A DNA stretch of 60,000 nt from Branchiostoma floridae. Its lineage: Eukaryota; Chordata; Leptocardii; Amphioxiformes; Branchiostomatidae. This document shows, piece after piece, positions 11,460 through 22,839 of this stretch. Made by a program: the position numbers and the translations under genes. Below the pieces are notes generated by a model. That model made no database searches, was not told the DNA's origin, and saw only the letters and a list, made by a program, of their open reading frames with translations. The stretch covers positions 17,837,959 to 17,897,958 of the forward strand of contig NC_049987.1 in NCBI RefSeq assembly GCF_000003815.2. Direction: 5' to 3'. Numbering within the stretch: position 1 is the first letter of the stretch; each line of letters opens with the position of its first letter.

Positions 11460-12264
11460 ATCTTCTCCAGTTACATGTTGCTGTTACAGCTTACCTTTGC
11501 CACTTCTTCTGTGTAAATTATTTTGTCTCTCTGGTCCTGCTAAAAACATAATATCGTAATTGGAACACACCGCGGAATTGCACGGAGAAGGGCGCGTGGT
11601 TGGAAGGGGGTGCACTATACCGGCCGAACGAAACACGGCACAATTAACTGCCGCTGTGTACCTTTATACATCCTCTGTTGTTCCTTTCTTTCCTGTTAGT
11701 AGTTGCACAAAACAAAAATCTGCATGAGCATACAAAAAGTCATGAGAAAATGGGCGTATACTGACAAGAATTTTCATTTAATTTTGGTCCGTCATAACCG
11801 CTATGACGTAAAACTTTACTGCTGGCCGTAGCATTAAAAATGGCGGGAAAATGGCGGCGTACGTTCAATTTGACCCATTCAGTCGTAGATCCGGGCTATA
11901 ATGCAACGGTTCCTCACACTTTTGCACGAGTTGTAGGTCACCAAAATAAATTCAAGATTGCTGTTGAATCATGCTCGTCTTGTGCCGTGAGCACATGTGA
12001 TTATTATCTACAAATCTGGCGATGAACGTGACAGTGTGCTTGTCCCACGACGAGCTCGCCTGCCCCGAAAATGACCTGAAAACTTTTGGCCTTGTTGTCT
12101 TCGAATGCATTGTTATCGATGCTTTGTAAATTATGTATTGGACACCTAGATGTCTGAAGTGTGCATACCTCAGAAATAACTATTGTTGCATGTGTAGATC
12201 TCTTTAAGTTCCACTATTTTTAATCGACCGGTATAAGGCTTATGACCGGTATTATGCCAATGCA
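11460..12264. other. Intergenic, nothing recognised
   Basis: About 800 bases with no supported gene. A 61-codon plus-strand frame at 11840 has no recognisable features. Confidence 0.4.
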
Positions 12265-12486
12265 TGTTATCAGTTCTTTGGGGCATATCTATGATAATCG
12301 CAGCAGTCACTTAACTTCTCTTCAGGAGTTTAGCGTAACACTATTTCAGGTCAAACCGTCAAAGGCAACTAAAAACAAACTTTAACGTTACTAATTTCAA
12401 CAGTACTTATAACTTGTTATCCGAAGTTGAAACGCTAGCGATGGTATTTTCGCTGCGCTGTTAGCTCCGTGCGACTGTTGTTGACG
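12265..12486. repeat. Direct repeat R2, copy 1
   Basis: About 220 bases, from 'ggggcatatctatgataatcg' to 'cgtgcgactgttgttgacgg', recur at 13005-13240 in the same orientation with point changes and small indels. Confidence 0.75.
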
Positions 12487-12770
12487 GTCTTATAACGGTA
12501 TATTTTGCACCCCTGTACCCTGGTATGAGTAACATTTGGTATAGATAGGCATAAGATAGTTGGTAAAATGATCCAAGTAAAATTTTTGGCATAAAGTACT
12601 GTAAAAGGCTTAATTACAGCACTTTTTTTTAGGGGAAATTGTTTTTCTTTCGTTCTCCATGCCATGACCTTTCGGACGTTCACCCCACAGAGCCGACATC
12701 TGTACCTGCGTCTAGCCGGCAGGAAGAGTTAATTCAATTAATGGTTTAGCCAATCAGCGAAGAGGAAAGC
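12487..12770. repeat. Dispersed repeat R1, copy 2 (3' part)
   Basis: Matches the 3' third of R1 copy 1, from 'tgtaccctggtat' through 'tttggtatagataggcat' to the tail 'agccaatcagcgaagaggaa'. Confidence 0.75.
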
Positions 12771-12849
12771 GAAGGCTAATTAATATTCATAAGCGGGACC
12801 ACACAATACGTTAACTTGAAGACTCAGGCCGTACAGACTTCTCGCCAGG

Positions 12850-12970
12850 ATTTTTTCAAAGCGTCGGACAGGGGTCCGGGGGCCGCCGAATGTCCCTGGC
12901 GGGGTCCAGGGGCAGGGCCACTGTGGGGGGGACCCAGGTGGGCGAAGCCCCCCCGGAAGCTCTTGCATTT
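12850..12970. repeat. GC-rich repeat fragment
   Basis: A G/C-rich block (GGGTCCGGGGGCC; GGGGTCCAGGGGCAGGGCC) resembles shorter blocks near 25550-25590 and 26130-26165 that contain GGGTCCGGGG followed by CCCCGGGA. Probably a decayed fragment of a dispersed family. Confidence 0.45.
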
Positions 12971-13004
12971 TAGACTATTGAGAAGGCTTCTTTTATCAGT
13001 TTTT

Positions 13005-13240
13005 TTAGGGCCATATCTACGATAATCGTAGCAGTCACTTACTTCTCTTCAGCAGTTTGACTTTAAAATATTTCGGGTCAAAGCTTCAAAGACAACTAAA
13101 ACCTCATAAACAACAAACTTTACTTAGCTCAACAGTATACAAAAATATTGTACGGGTTGCCATCCTTAGTTGAAGCGCTTATTTATAGCGCTAGTATCTT
13201 CGCTGCGCCGTTAGCCGCCGTGCGACTTTTGTTGACGGTC
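13005..13240. repeat. Direct repeat R2, copy 2
   Basis: Second copy of the repeat at 12265-12486, same orientation. The intervening R1 fragment and GC-rich block make this an R2-R1-GC-R2 arrangement. Confidence 0.75.
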
Positions 13241-13664
13241 TGATATCCCTACGTCGCCGCCTCGATGATATTCCCACGGACATGTTTCAAGAAAAATACC
13301 CAGCAAAAAAACGCTGTTCTGCGTCAAATTCTATTCTATAAAACATGTGGGACTCAGTGTTACAGTCTAAATATTTTGTAGAAGCACCGCTGTAGGAAAG
13401 AAGGTCCAAGCAATGTAAAACATCACGTAGCATGAAGTTCGCTGTCAACTGGCACACAGCACATGACTGTTTGAAACTCTAAGTCTAATCAACAGCCGTG
13501 TTTGATTGATAGCCGGCGGTCCTTTGATGAAGTCGGCGAAAGGTGCGTTAGTTAGAAAATCTGCGTTTAGTTTTGATACGTAATTATAAGTTAGACAGTG
13601 GCGAGAATGATTATTTTCTCATCAATATTTCTCTTCAGAATTATTTGAACTTAATTGTACATCT

Positions 13665-14505
13665 AAACAATTGGCTTACCTGTGCAATGTTTATATGATT
13701 AATGATCAGTGTACTGAAATCATGTGTAACGTATGGCTCCTAGTCAATAGATCAGCATTTTCTCTATAGTGACCACCTGTCTACAGTGGCCACATTTCCT
13801 AGTGCTGTTGTTGTTTGACATAAACTTTGAACATTTAAATTGTAAGTAACTTTAAACTGCCAGAGTTTCAGCCCAATAAAACACTCTCAGCGCCAGGGTA
13901 TGAACAGACTGACCAGACAGACGAAAATAAATCCTCGAACAAGGTTCAATCGTATCTTCCGGGTCTGGCAGGAAGTTGTTAAACTAAAATAAGAATAGGC
14001 TCGATGGCTGATTGCATACAAAGTAAAACAGTTTAACAGTTTTACAGCTTGAAGAAAACAAACGCTCCTACAGTACCTGCACCTGCTTGATAATTATTAA
14101 ATCGTATGCCCTACTTGAATAAAAAAAGTTCACTGCAATAATAAATGTACCCTTATCACAAGGAGCTTATACTTTTTTAAACTTACACCTAGTTATCGTA
14201 CTGAAAATTGTTAATGACATTACATGAAGTCATTCAACAATTTTCAGTCATGATGAAAATTTTCTGAATGGAAGGTGTGATTATTGTCATTTTCTGAAAA
14301 ATAGAAGCAAGCTCTGTTTTTACCTGGAATCAATTCACAATACCAGTCCACTTTGGGGGATAATGTACTGTTAAGAGGATGTTCCATTTTTGCGCAGGGG
14401 TGATTTGGAACAGTCCAATGTTGCGTGGGAAGGGGTATGGCTGAAATATGCTGTATTTGCTCTTAAGCAAATGTCGGCCTTTCTAGTTTTAAAATGTTTC
14501 TGCGT
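13665..14505. repeat. Tandem segmental duplicate, copy A
   Basis: Three ordered blocks here recur at 14985-15585: 'atctaaacaattg.cttac' plus 'gtcaatagatcagcattttctctatagtg'; then 'cacaaggagctta' plus 'gatgaaaattttctgaatggaaggtg'; then 'ggaacagtccaatgttgc' plus 'gtatggctgaaatatgctgtatttgc'. Parts resemble the 'tctatagtggccac' MITE seen at 25259-25442. Confidence 0.75.
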
Positions 14506-14542
14506 CATCTTACGTTACGGTTAAACTTTTGGTTCACTCGTT

Positions 14543-14975
14543 ATATTTCAGCCATACATAGTGTGGTGAAATATATTGTATCCGTAATGTTTCTTCTTTC
14601 TTTCTCTTGTCAAATCTTCAAAGTGATTCATCTCAGCCGTTCCTGGACCGAATGACCTGAAATTCGGCACAGATGTAGAGTGGGCCAATACCTTGATGCT
14701 ATTTCTCATTTTTTTCATATCTGCCCCTGAAATGATTTTATTTAGGTTTAAAGGTCATGTTTTTACCAAAACGGTATATTTTGGCCCACTGTACCTGGTA
14801 ATACAATGGAATGGCCTGAAATTTGGTGTAGATAGGCATTATATACTTGGTAAAATGATCCAAGTAGAAACTTTTTGGCATAAACTACTTTATAATGCTT
14901 AATTTCAGCACTTTTCTGAGGGGAAATTGGTTTTCTTTCGGCCTCCTCCCGTGAACTCCAGTGACCCCACACACC
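14543..14975. repeat. Dispersed repeat R1, copy 3
   Basis: Starts with the same hairpin (TATATTTCAGCCATAC ... GTGGTGAAATATA) and the same order as copy 1 but has a single 163-base unit. It sits between the two copies of the tandem segmental duplicate. Confidence 0.75.
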
Positions 14976-14984
14976 TGCGGTTTT

Positions 14985-15590
14985 TTAAACTGTAAATCTA
15001 AACAATTGACTTACATGTGCAATTTTTATATGAATAAAAATCAGTGGGTACTTAAATTATGTGCAACTTATTGCTCTTTGTCAATAGATCAGCATTTTCT
15101 CTATAGTGGCCATATGTCTATAGTGGCAACATTTCTCTCACTGTACTGGAAAGAAAAGTGATGTGTTTTTTCCCGAGCAAATGGTACTTCTAGTTCACAA
15201 GGAGCTTATCACGGTACTTAGACCTAGTTATTGTAGTGGAAACTGTTGAATGGCTTCATTTAATTTCACGATGAAAATTTTCTGAATGGAAGGTGCGTTG
15301 ACGTACGGAAAAATAGGAGCTGCCGCGATTCTAATAACCAATTCGTTATGCATAGGGGCTCCTGTGGAAGAGTATATTCTTCCACATGGGCTCGAGGCAT
15401 ATTGGTCAAGCTACGTTTTGACCTGGAATCATGTAACAATATTAGTTTCCTTTTGGGGATAAGTTACTGTTAAAATGTTGGGCAGGGGTGACTTGGAACA
15501 GTCCAATGTTGCATGGGAATGGGTATGGCTGAAATATGCTGTATTTGCACCCAAGCAAATGTCGACCTTTCTAGTGGAATATTTCTTCCG
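14985..15590. repeat. Tandem segmental duplicate, copy B
   Basis: Second copy of 13665-14505, same order and strand. Similarity stops close to the left end of element E2 (about 15597). Confidence 0.75.
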
Positions 15591-15596
15591 CCGCAT

Positions 15597-17030
15597 TTTA
15601 CTCTGTGACACTGGAGGGTAACCTCCAGTAACAGAGTATTGTAATCACTTTGTGCGTTGGGTGTTCGCACCTATATCTCTATGTTCCGTATGCCGCAATC
15701 GCATGTGGATTGGCATGTCGTCTGTACTCGGTTAGGAAATGATGCACGTTGTTTTTTTTTTCGCCGTAGCTGTTTTTATTATGGATGTAATAATTTCAGT
15801 TTTCACCCCTACGCCGTCCGGTATAGTGGTTCAGGTCTTCCTTGTGATTGTGCCTTAAGCGTTGTAGTTATTTGATACCGTCAAGCAGATGTTGGCCTCA
15901 TCGGAATATGCCATCTCGTTCGGGCTTTGCGTTTCCAATATTGAGGTTGGTTTGACATTGCATACTGTTAACATTTTGCGCGGTTGATAGTCATATGCAT
16001 GTTATGGTAAAAACGTGTTTGATCTTTGGGAGCCTTTTTTTTCGCGGTAGCTATTTTCATTATCGATGTAATAATTTGAGATGTCACCCCTATTTCCCAG
16101 GTATTGTAGACCAGCTGGCTTATAGACGCTGGGGTCTGGCAATTACTTATCTCGAAGCAGATATGGGGCTATTTCCACAGCTGTGATTGACCTACTTTTT
16201 AACGTGGTGTGCGTCTCAAGTATCCATTGTGAAGCGCTGTTGTTGTTTCATTTGTGTCGTTCGATTGAGACGCTGACTTAGCTGTGTTTTTAATTTGGCA
16301 GTGATAGGTATCGTAGCTTTTAAGTAGTTTTTTTGTATTAGCTGATGTGATGTGTCTTGTATGCGATTCACTACTATATAGGTGGGGTGGCCATGCTCTT
16401 AATCTGTCGGGTAGGAACGTGTCTTTTGTGACCGGAACACCGAAATAGAGGGAAATAGCAGGGACAGAAGGGGTATGATCTTGGCGGGAAATTATATTTT
16501 ACACCAGGGATTGAAGGGTAGTTTTCATGAATGGAAATTATATATTTCGCATATACACAGAATTAAGCCATTGTCGGTGGGAACTCAAACTTTAGGAAAT
16601 TATTTGTGTACCTTATATTTGTAGGACTTGGAGGAGCGTGTGCGTTGTATACGACATAGGTTGAGTATGTTTCGTTCAGGCTCACCGAAAGAAAGGCGTT
16701 ATGATCAGGAACAGAAAGGGACTGTTATGGACGGTGATTATGTTTGAACCATACACACAGATTGTTATGTCTGTACGTTTTGTGCTCGACCTGTGCTTGT
16801 TTTCATTTGGTGTCGTTCGATTGAGACGCTGATTTCGCTGTTAATGCGTACAGGACTGTGTTTTAAATTTGGCAGTGATAGGTATGTTAGCTTTTAAGTA
16901 CGTTTTTGGTATAAGCTGATGTGATGTGTTCTGTATGCGATATAAACACCGAGAAATACACCACAGAAAACATCACAACCGACATAAGCCATAATTAGGT
17001 CACAGAGTATGTTACCTACGGTCACTTGTT
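15597..17030 (-). mobile_element. Element E2: non-autonomous transposon with covarying subterminal repeats
   Basis: Read on the minus strand, E2 starts with ACAAGTGACCGTAGGTAACA (end near 17030) and carries ACTCTGTGAC just inside. Its other end carries the exact complement GTCACAGAGT (on the plus strand, 15600-15609 pairs with 16999-17008). Beside the 15600 end lies a stem-loop, ACTGGAGG/CCTCCAGT with a GTAA loop (15610-15629). The interior contains two diverged tandem units of about 280 bases (each with a T-run, 'cgcggtagct' and 'cacccct'), related to the array in E1. There is no transposase or Rep-helicase ORF. The class is uncertain: a Helitron-like element is one option, a foldback-type DNA element another. 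Confidence 0.7.
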
Positions 17031-17039
17031 TATGTTCGA

Positions 17040-17810
17040 TTTTGTTGGGTGAGGTCAACACATTTTATGAGGAATTCTGGCGATTTGGATGTTTGCTTTT
17101 CAATGTAAGTCACTGGATAGGTGCCCGCTATCCCGGGGGGGGGGATAAGATTCAGGCTACAGGATTGGTAAGATTTATCAAGTGATAGGCAGAAGTACAG
17201 AAATAGCTTTATTCTGCCCTCATTTGTTTCTCGACTGTCTCAAGACAAGACGCGTTTCTAGAAGAACCGTCTTATCTAGGCCACCGACAGAGACAGCACT
17301 CCTCAGTATGTACCAATTGCTTAAAACGTTTGCCTCGTGTTTTAGATAACGTTACTGTTCTGCGTAATTTTTGGTATAGTTGATATAGCGGGTCATGATG
17401 AGATAAGGACGCGTGTATAACGTTATGTTCTGGAAGTTGGGAAAACAATTTGCTGCAATCCTACCTGTTTTATCATACCTGTCATTGTCGTTGCAAAGAT
17501 AAAGCTGACGCGTTATGTACGAACTCTACACGTCGGTTACTGATTCCGATAAAGAGTGGTCAACTCGCACTTTAGAGGTTTTTCTGGCCATCTTGGTCTT
17601 TTTCTTTGGGTTTAAGTAGAGTATGTGAAGGCCTGGAGTCAACTTGAAAACTGTGGTTCTAATTCTAGTTTGGTAGTATGATTTTATGCTATGTAAGCTA
17701 ATCTGGGTTTGTACAACCTTTATGATTATATGTTACTTAAGTTAATTTGGTTTTATAGAACTATATGTATACTCATGTTATTAAGGTTAAATTGGTTTTG
17801 TTGATTTTTT
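17040..17810. other. Intergenic, nothing recognised
   Basis: AT-rich sequence without a supported feature other than a poly(G) run near 17136-17144. Confidence 0.4.
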
Positions 17811-17997
17811 TTTTAATCGCCAGTGGGAGCCGAATACTCCACAAAACAATTTCTTTGTACCGAAATGGACCATTGTTTTGAGTATAGTCCATTCACAAGT
17901 TTTCACATACTGAATCAGGTTCAGGCCTGAACCTGGACCTGATCCTCTAGACCTGAACCGGACTTGGACCTAAATTTCTGTACCGGTGTGACAGCGA
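17811..17997. mobile_element. Fragment of hAT-like MITE, interrupted
   Basis: Matches the right-hand part of the MITE at 21993-22425 ('gggag.cgaatactccacaaaacaa', 'tggaccattgttt', 'ctgaatcaggtt', 'gacctgaac'). It is cut by the element at 17998-19315 within ACCGGT, and the last bases resume at 19316. Confidence 0.7.
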
Positions 17998-19315
17998 TCT
18001 CGCCCCCCCGTGATCTCGCCCCCCCGGGGGCGAAATCACTAGCGATCTCGCCCCCCCGGGGCGAAATCACTAGCGATCTCGCCCTCCCCGGCTAGTGATC
18101 TCGCCCCCCTACCTCGCCCCCCTTTAGCGATTTCGCCCCCCCCCCCCAAAAAAAACGGGTTTACATGACATTTTAGAAGTTCATTGGTATAAATCACAAA
18201 ATTCAGTTTCAGAATGATATAAGTACATCCGCTTGATACATAACTCCATTCATAGTATCAATATTAACGTAATTACATGGTAATAAGATAGTTGAACTTG
18301 TTTCAGACAAGGAGGGTTGGGTCCCTTGTATCCCCATTATTGCATATACCTGAGTCTTGACATCAAATGTATTTCATTGTATTCACCTGTCCTCAAGCAA
18401 CCTATATATCTCCAATATGAAGTCTCTACCATGAAGTGACCACAAGAGATGTAATGTCTTTATTAATTATGCAAATATTAGGTATTAATTAGAATAACGC
18501 ACATTTTGGTATATGCACCTGGCCAAGGGATATCTTCACCTCCAACATGACTGTTTTTTCTAGTATTTAGGAACTGATGCATTTACCCGTGTTTCTTAAG
18601 ACTGGTACTTTACCAGTGTTTGTGTAGCATTTAGCAACAGCTATATCAACTTGCGCGTAGATAGTGTTTATAATGAGAAACTATTATTTACGTACGTGTG
18701 TTTTTGTTAGTGCTTTGGAAATGTTTCCAGCACAAGAAAGAAAACACTGTGACAAATTGAAAACATATAGCTGACGTATTCCGTACCATAGACGGTGTTG
18801 ATTTATACGTTCGCAGTAGCACTGTTTTTATGCCACCTCAGCTGCAAAAATTGTCTTTTTCATTTCAATGTCATGTTTGCACCGAACAATATAGTATCGA
18901 CTTTTGAGGTATGACATCTTACGGTGCGGTAATAAGGTGCCATATAGGTACCAGGTAACACACCATATACGTTACTCCCCAGGTGCAGTATAGTACCAGG
19001 TAGCGCACCTGTAATATGTAGTAACCAGCTGCTCTTGGGGGGGGGGGGCGAAAACGCTAAAGGGGGGCGAAAACGCTAGTGATCTCNNNNNNNNNNNNNN
19101 NNNNNNNNNNNNNNNNNNNNNNNNNNNNNNNNNNNNNNNNNNNNNNNNNNNNNNNNNNNNNNNNNNNNNNNNNNNNNNNNNNNNNNGAACGATACCTTCA
19201 AAAGTGTGTCAAGAGGTAATACAGTCATTTTTATTTTTTTAGATGTCCAGGCTTCCGCGCGCAGCGATTTTAGCCCGCTCTCTGGCCTAGGGGGTGGGGG
19301 CGAGATCGCTGTCAC
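17998..19315. mobile_element. Element with GTGACAGCGATCTCGCCCCC inverted ends
   Basis: The ends GTGACAGCGATCTCGCCCCC and its complement form a terminal inverted repeat of about 20 bases, flanked by ACCGGT on both sides (17992-17997 and 19316-19321). The paralogous sequence at 22409-22414 has a single ACTGGT with no insert, so it behaves as the empty site. The left 150 bases are a cluster of C-rich blocks alternating with 'gcgatctcg' and 'cgaaatcactag'; the right side mirrors this with G-rich blocks (19038-19086). The interior includes the assembly gap, so its length and content are uncertain, and no ORF is recognised. Confidence 0.6.
19087..19186. other. Assembly gap (100 N)
   Basis: Exactly 100 N, the usual placeholder for a gap of unknown size. 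It lies inside the C/G-rich inverted-end element. Confidence 0.98.
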
Positions 19316-19434
19316 ACCGGTACCCACCCCCTAGTTTAGAGTGCGGCCGAAAATCGCTGCGCGCGGATGCCTGGCCATATAATCAAATCAACATGACTTT
19401 ATTACCTTTGACACACTTTTGAAGGTATCGTTCA
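19187..19434. repeat. Near-palindrome next to the gap
   Basis: Bases 19187-19301, reverse-complemented, match 19322-19434. Shared landmarks are 'accccctag', 'aaaatcgctgcgcgcgga', 'gcctgg', 'tattacct' and 'tgacacacttttgaaggtatcg'. The arms are about 110 bases with roughly 20 bases between them. The left arm is clearly more diverged than a simple assembly fold-back would be. Confidence 0.75.
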
Positions 19435-20716
19435 GAGAAAAGCGGGCAAAGAATGACTACACCAAATGGTTTGATCACGTGCTCTACCACCACACCCAAA
19501 CGGTTTGATCACTAGCTGTACAACTACACCTACCTGTTTGATCACGTGCAGAACGCAAGGCTTCTTCAAACAGCCCCTCCAACCGGACCAGTCCATGTTA
19601 GCGTAGGGGTTAGGTTCAGTTTTTTTTTTCCGGGAGGGGTGCAGGTTATTAAGCAATTAGATTATCAATCAACTAAAAAGAAGACTTTTGAAGTCTTGAT
19701 GTGAACAAAAAATCTACGAAAGAAATGGTAAGTTTAACGTAAGAATTAGGACATGAAAAGTATATGTTAACTACATGTGTACTAGTAAATAGGGGGCAAA
19801 TTTACCGTGGACTAGCTCATGTGTAGCTCGTGTTAAGGGCATGTCGCCGCCGTGGTCAGTTTATTTGTCGGTAGGCCTCGGAACAGAACTAAGGCGTGCG
19901 GAAATCAAATCAGGCTTCTTCAAATAATCAGCCAATCAGAAGCCTTCGTGCAACCCCTCCTATCGGACCAGTCCATATCAGTCTAGGGGTGGGGTGAGCA
20001 TATACTGTCGTATGAAAGTGTCAGATATGCAGCAATTAGATAACAAAATAGATGTTTGAAGTCTCGGTGTACTATGTAGAAAAAAGTCTTAAGCGGTTTG
20101 TAAGTAAAAAGAAATAATAAAAGAAAAAGAAAAAAAAAATTAAACCGCATGTAAATTTCTAGTACAATATAGAACCGTTAATGGAATCTTCCTTTTGTAT
20201 GCACTGTATACTTAAAGGTGTTTGTGAAGTTTTTGTGTCGGGCAAAGCACTGTGTTGGAACTAAGGTGAGAAAATGTATTTTCTTTCATTTTCTGTAAGT
20301 CAATTAATATACGCGTCATAAGGACTTTTGGACGAAACCGTTTTACGTTAGATACCTTGGCGTAATTCTTCGGCTTAGATGACTCTTAAATTCTTGCAAG
20401 GTGCTAATCTGACGAACTCCTTGATTGTATATTTTTTCTTTGCATTATCACCTTGGAGATCTCGTCCAAAACATCGCACGGTTTTATCATCACATTGAAA
20501 AAATATATACATGACAACTACATTTGGATGCTTTGAAATTATTTGATAGCTTAAATGCAGCCGGAACTGTACAAGGTACAAAGTCTGGCACCTAAATGTA
20601 AGATGTATGGTATGTCTAAGGTATTACTACGTACTTGGTGCTTCAAATTCCATCCTTTAACATTTATATATCGTGAAATTTTTAGGCAGACAACCTCCGG
20701 CTTGTTTGCATATTTG
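19340..20716. repeat. Segmental duplication, copy A
   Basis: Colinear with 22450-22839, 24361-24917 and 26753-27055. It includes 'tttgatcacgtgc' repeats, 'cggaccagtccat', a purine-rich AAAGAAAT stretch and 'aatgcagccggaa.tgtacaaggtac'. No gene is supported in either copy. Copy A keeps 54 bases (about 19885-19938) that are missing from copy B between CAGAA direct repeats. Confidence 0.85.
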
Positions 20717-21110
20717 TGTCGCCATAGATGTCCCTAGACATCCGTATTACAGCGTCGTAATCTTCATGTGAAGGAAGACGAAGATGTAGCCGAAAAATTG
20801 ACAGACAAAACGAAGGTGGTGACCTATCTGGTCCAAACAAATTCCGAACCGGAACCTTAAAGTACCATGTGTGCCTGCCTGGTCTGACGTTTACAAATGA
20901 TTTGCTTTCCCATATGAACTAGGGACTGATTCAAATATTCCTTATTACCTCCATGAAAAGGGGATATTGTTATCATGTATAAAGATTGTCTGTATGTTTA
21001 GCCTTTCTGTGTTTGTGTGTCTCTGTATTTCTGGTTATTTTAGACAGTATGACTTACAAACCCTTGGATAGTAACGTTGGTCCTCATCGACCGAGCCCCC
21101 CCCCCCCCCT
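20714..21110 (-). pseudogene. Duplicated fragment of acetyltransferase exon 1 and its 5' flank
   Basis: Bases 20716-20790 on the minus strand encode a run alignable with the acetyltransferase N-terminus (RLPSHEDYDAVIRMSRDIYG followed by DT) and then break off abruptly. The sequence continues through the gene's upstream flank ('tgacgtttacaaatga', 'tgctttcccatat') to about 21110, matching about 9128-10040. The SINE present at 9588-9855 is absent here. No other exon follows, so it is a non-functional fragment. Confidence 0.85.
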
Positions 21111-21607
21111 GCAGATTGCTCTGTAACAGCAGTTTATGGCTCCAATCCAACTTAAGGTAAATAAATCATCAAAAAATGTCCCCGAAAATCCGACCGGTGA
21201 ATCGATTTTTATAGCATCTATAACCGTGCGCAAATACTATCCGCAAAGAGAGGCTTTCCTCTAGTGAACCGCTGACCGCATTACTCAGGACAAACACGTA
21301 CACATCCTACACTCGCGCGAATGCCAAAACTTTCCTACCCGATCCTATCAGAAATACACACTGACAACCTTTCATCTCAAATCCTTTCTATGTGACATGG
21401 AGGAGATAAAAGGCAATTTATCATCTACATATTAAGCACACGATCTGGGGCCTGATTTTATATTTTGGAAGTGACACTTTGTGAGTTCCCACTCGGAGTA
21501 ATACAGGAACCAGACCCTAAAAGACCCTCGTCTTATAACACCCTGTGCGACAAACCCTACGGTCTGAAGAGGCCTTCGGGAGATTTTCCTCTATGTGTTA
21601 CGGTACT
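21110..21607. other. Intergenic, nothing recognised
   Basis: A poly(C) run at 21096-21109 is followed by unremarkable sequence. No supported feature. Confidence 0.4.
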
Positions 21608-22493
21608 AAGGCCATGTTGATTTGATTATATGGATGGCATCCTCTGGGGATCCAAAAACTGATGCGAGCGTGCAAATAAGAAAAAAAAAAGTTGCCTTTA
21701 AATGGATTTTCAAATAACTTCTCACAGTGTCAAGCCTTCATTATGAAATCAAACTGGTCAGGAAGGTTAAGTAAATGACTGAACCCACAAAAATATAGAA
21801 TACAACACGGTGTATTCCGTATCACCCGAGGTTCCATCCCGACCGCGGGTCGGATCGCCCGACGGCCGAAGGTTTTGTTCTTTCATATCTTCTTTGACCT
21901 TGTAACATTCCATTAGTATTCGTTCGCCAATATTTATTTTGCAAACCACGGCATACATCTGCTTATTTGGAGCTGTTTTGCTTGCTTTAGAGTAGGACTG
22001 GGTACCTGTACGGTGTACCGGTACAAAACCGGTTTTTCTTATTGGACCGGTCCGGAAAAACCGGACCTGAAAAAATTCGGTGAACCGGATGTTGGACTTA
22101 TTGGAAAATGAACAAATTATATAATCAGGAATTCACACGATTTAGAGCGTCTGTTGAAGACAATAACATATAAAAGTACAGCAGAGCCTAAAGTCATTTC
22201 TACCAATCGTACAGGGACAGTTAGCCTTGTAGGATTTTGAAGCGCCATTGGGAGTCGAATACTCCACAAAACAAATTTCTTTGTAGCGAAATGGACCATT
22301 GTTTCGATTATCGTCCATTCACATGTTTTCACATACTGAATCAGGTTTAGGTCCGGACCGGTACCAGATCCTCTGGACCTGAACGGGACTTGGACCTGAA
22401 TTTTCTGTACTGGTACCCAGTCCTAGTTTAGAGTGCGGCCGAAAATCGCTGCGCGCGCGGTGCCTGGACATATAATCAAATCAACATGGCCCT
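21608..22493. mobile_element. MITE family M1 copy, carrying a nested MITE
   Basis: Left end AAGGCCATGTTGATTTGATT and right end AATCAAATCAACATGGCC form inverted repeats. The same family occurs intact at 41079-41478, and as fragments at 19325-19430, about 44195-44250 and 52971-53165. The interior is interrupted by the element at 21993-22425, which accounts for its being more than twice as long as the 41 kb copy. Confidence 0.8.
21993..22425. mobile_element. Nested hAT-like MITE
   Basis: The terminal inverted repeats TAGGACTGGGTACC and GGTACCCAGTCCTA are exact. Flanking octamers CTTTAGAG (21985-21992) and GTTTAGAG (22426-22433) form an 8-base target-site duplication with one mismatch, as expected for hAT elements. 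The interior is rich in 'accggt' and 'gaccgg' motifs and has no transposase. Confidence 0.82.
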
Positions 22494-22839
22494 ATTACCT
22501 TTGACACACTTTTGAAGGTATCGTTCAGAGAAAAGCGGGCAAAGAATGACCACACCAAATGGTTTGATCACGTGCTCTACCACCACACCCAAACGGTTTG
22601 ATCACTTGCTGTACCACTACACCTACCTGTTTGATCACGTGCAGAACGCAAGGCTTCTTCAAACAGCCCCTCCAACCGGACCAGTCCATGTTAGCGTAGG
22701 GGTTAGGTTGAGGGTTTTTTTGCGGGAGGGGTGCAGGTTATTAAGCAATTGGATTATCAGTCAACTACAAAGTAGACTTTTGAAGTCTTGATGTGAACAA
22801 AAAATCTACGAAAGAGATGGTAGGTTTAACGTAAGAACA

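Noticed and set aside
22117-22332. 71-codon minus-strand frame
   Set aside because: It lies within the nested hAT-like MITE and is not preserved in the related fragment at 17.8 kb.
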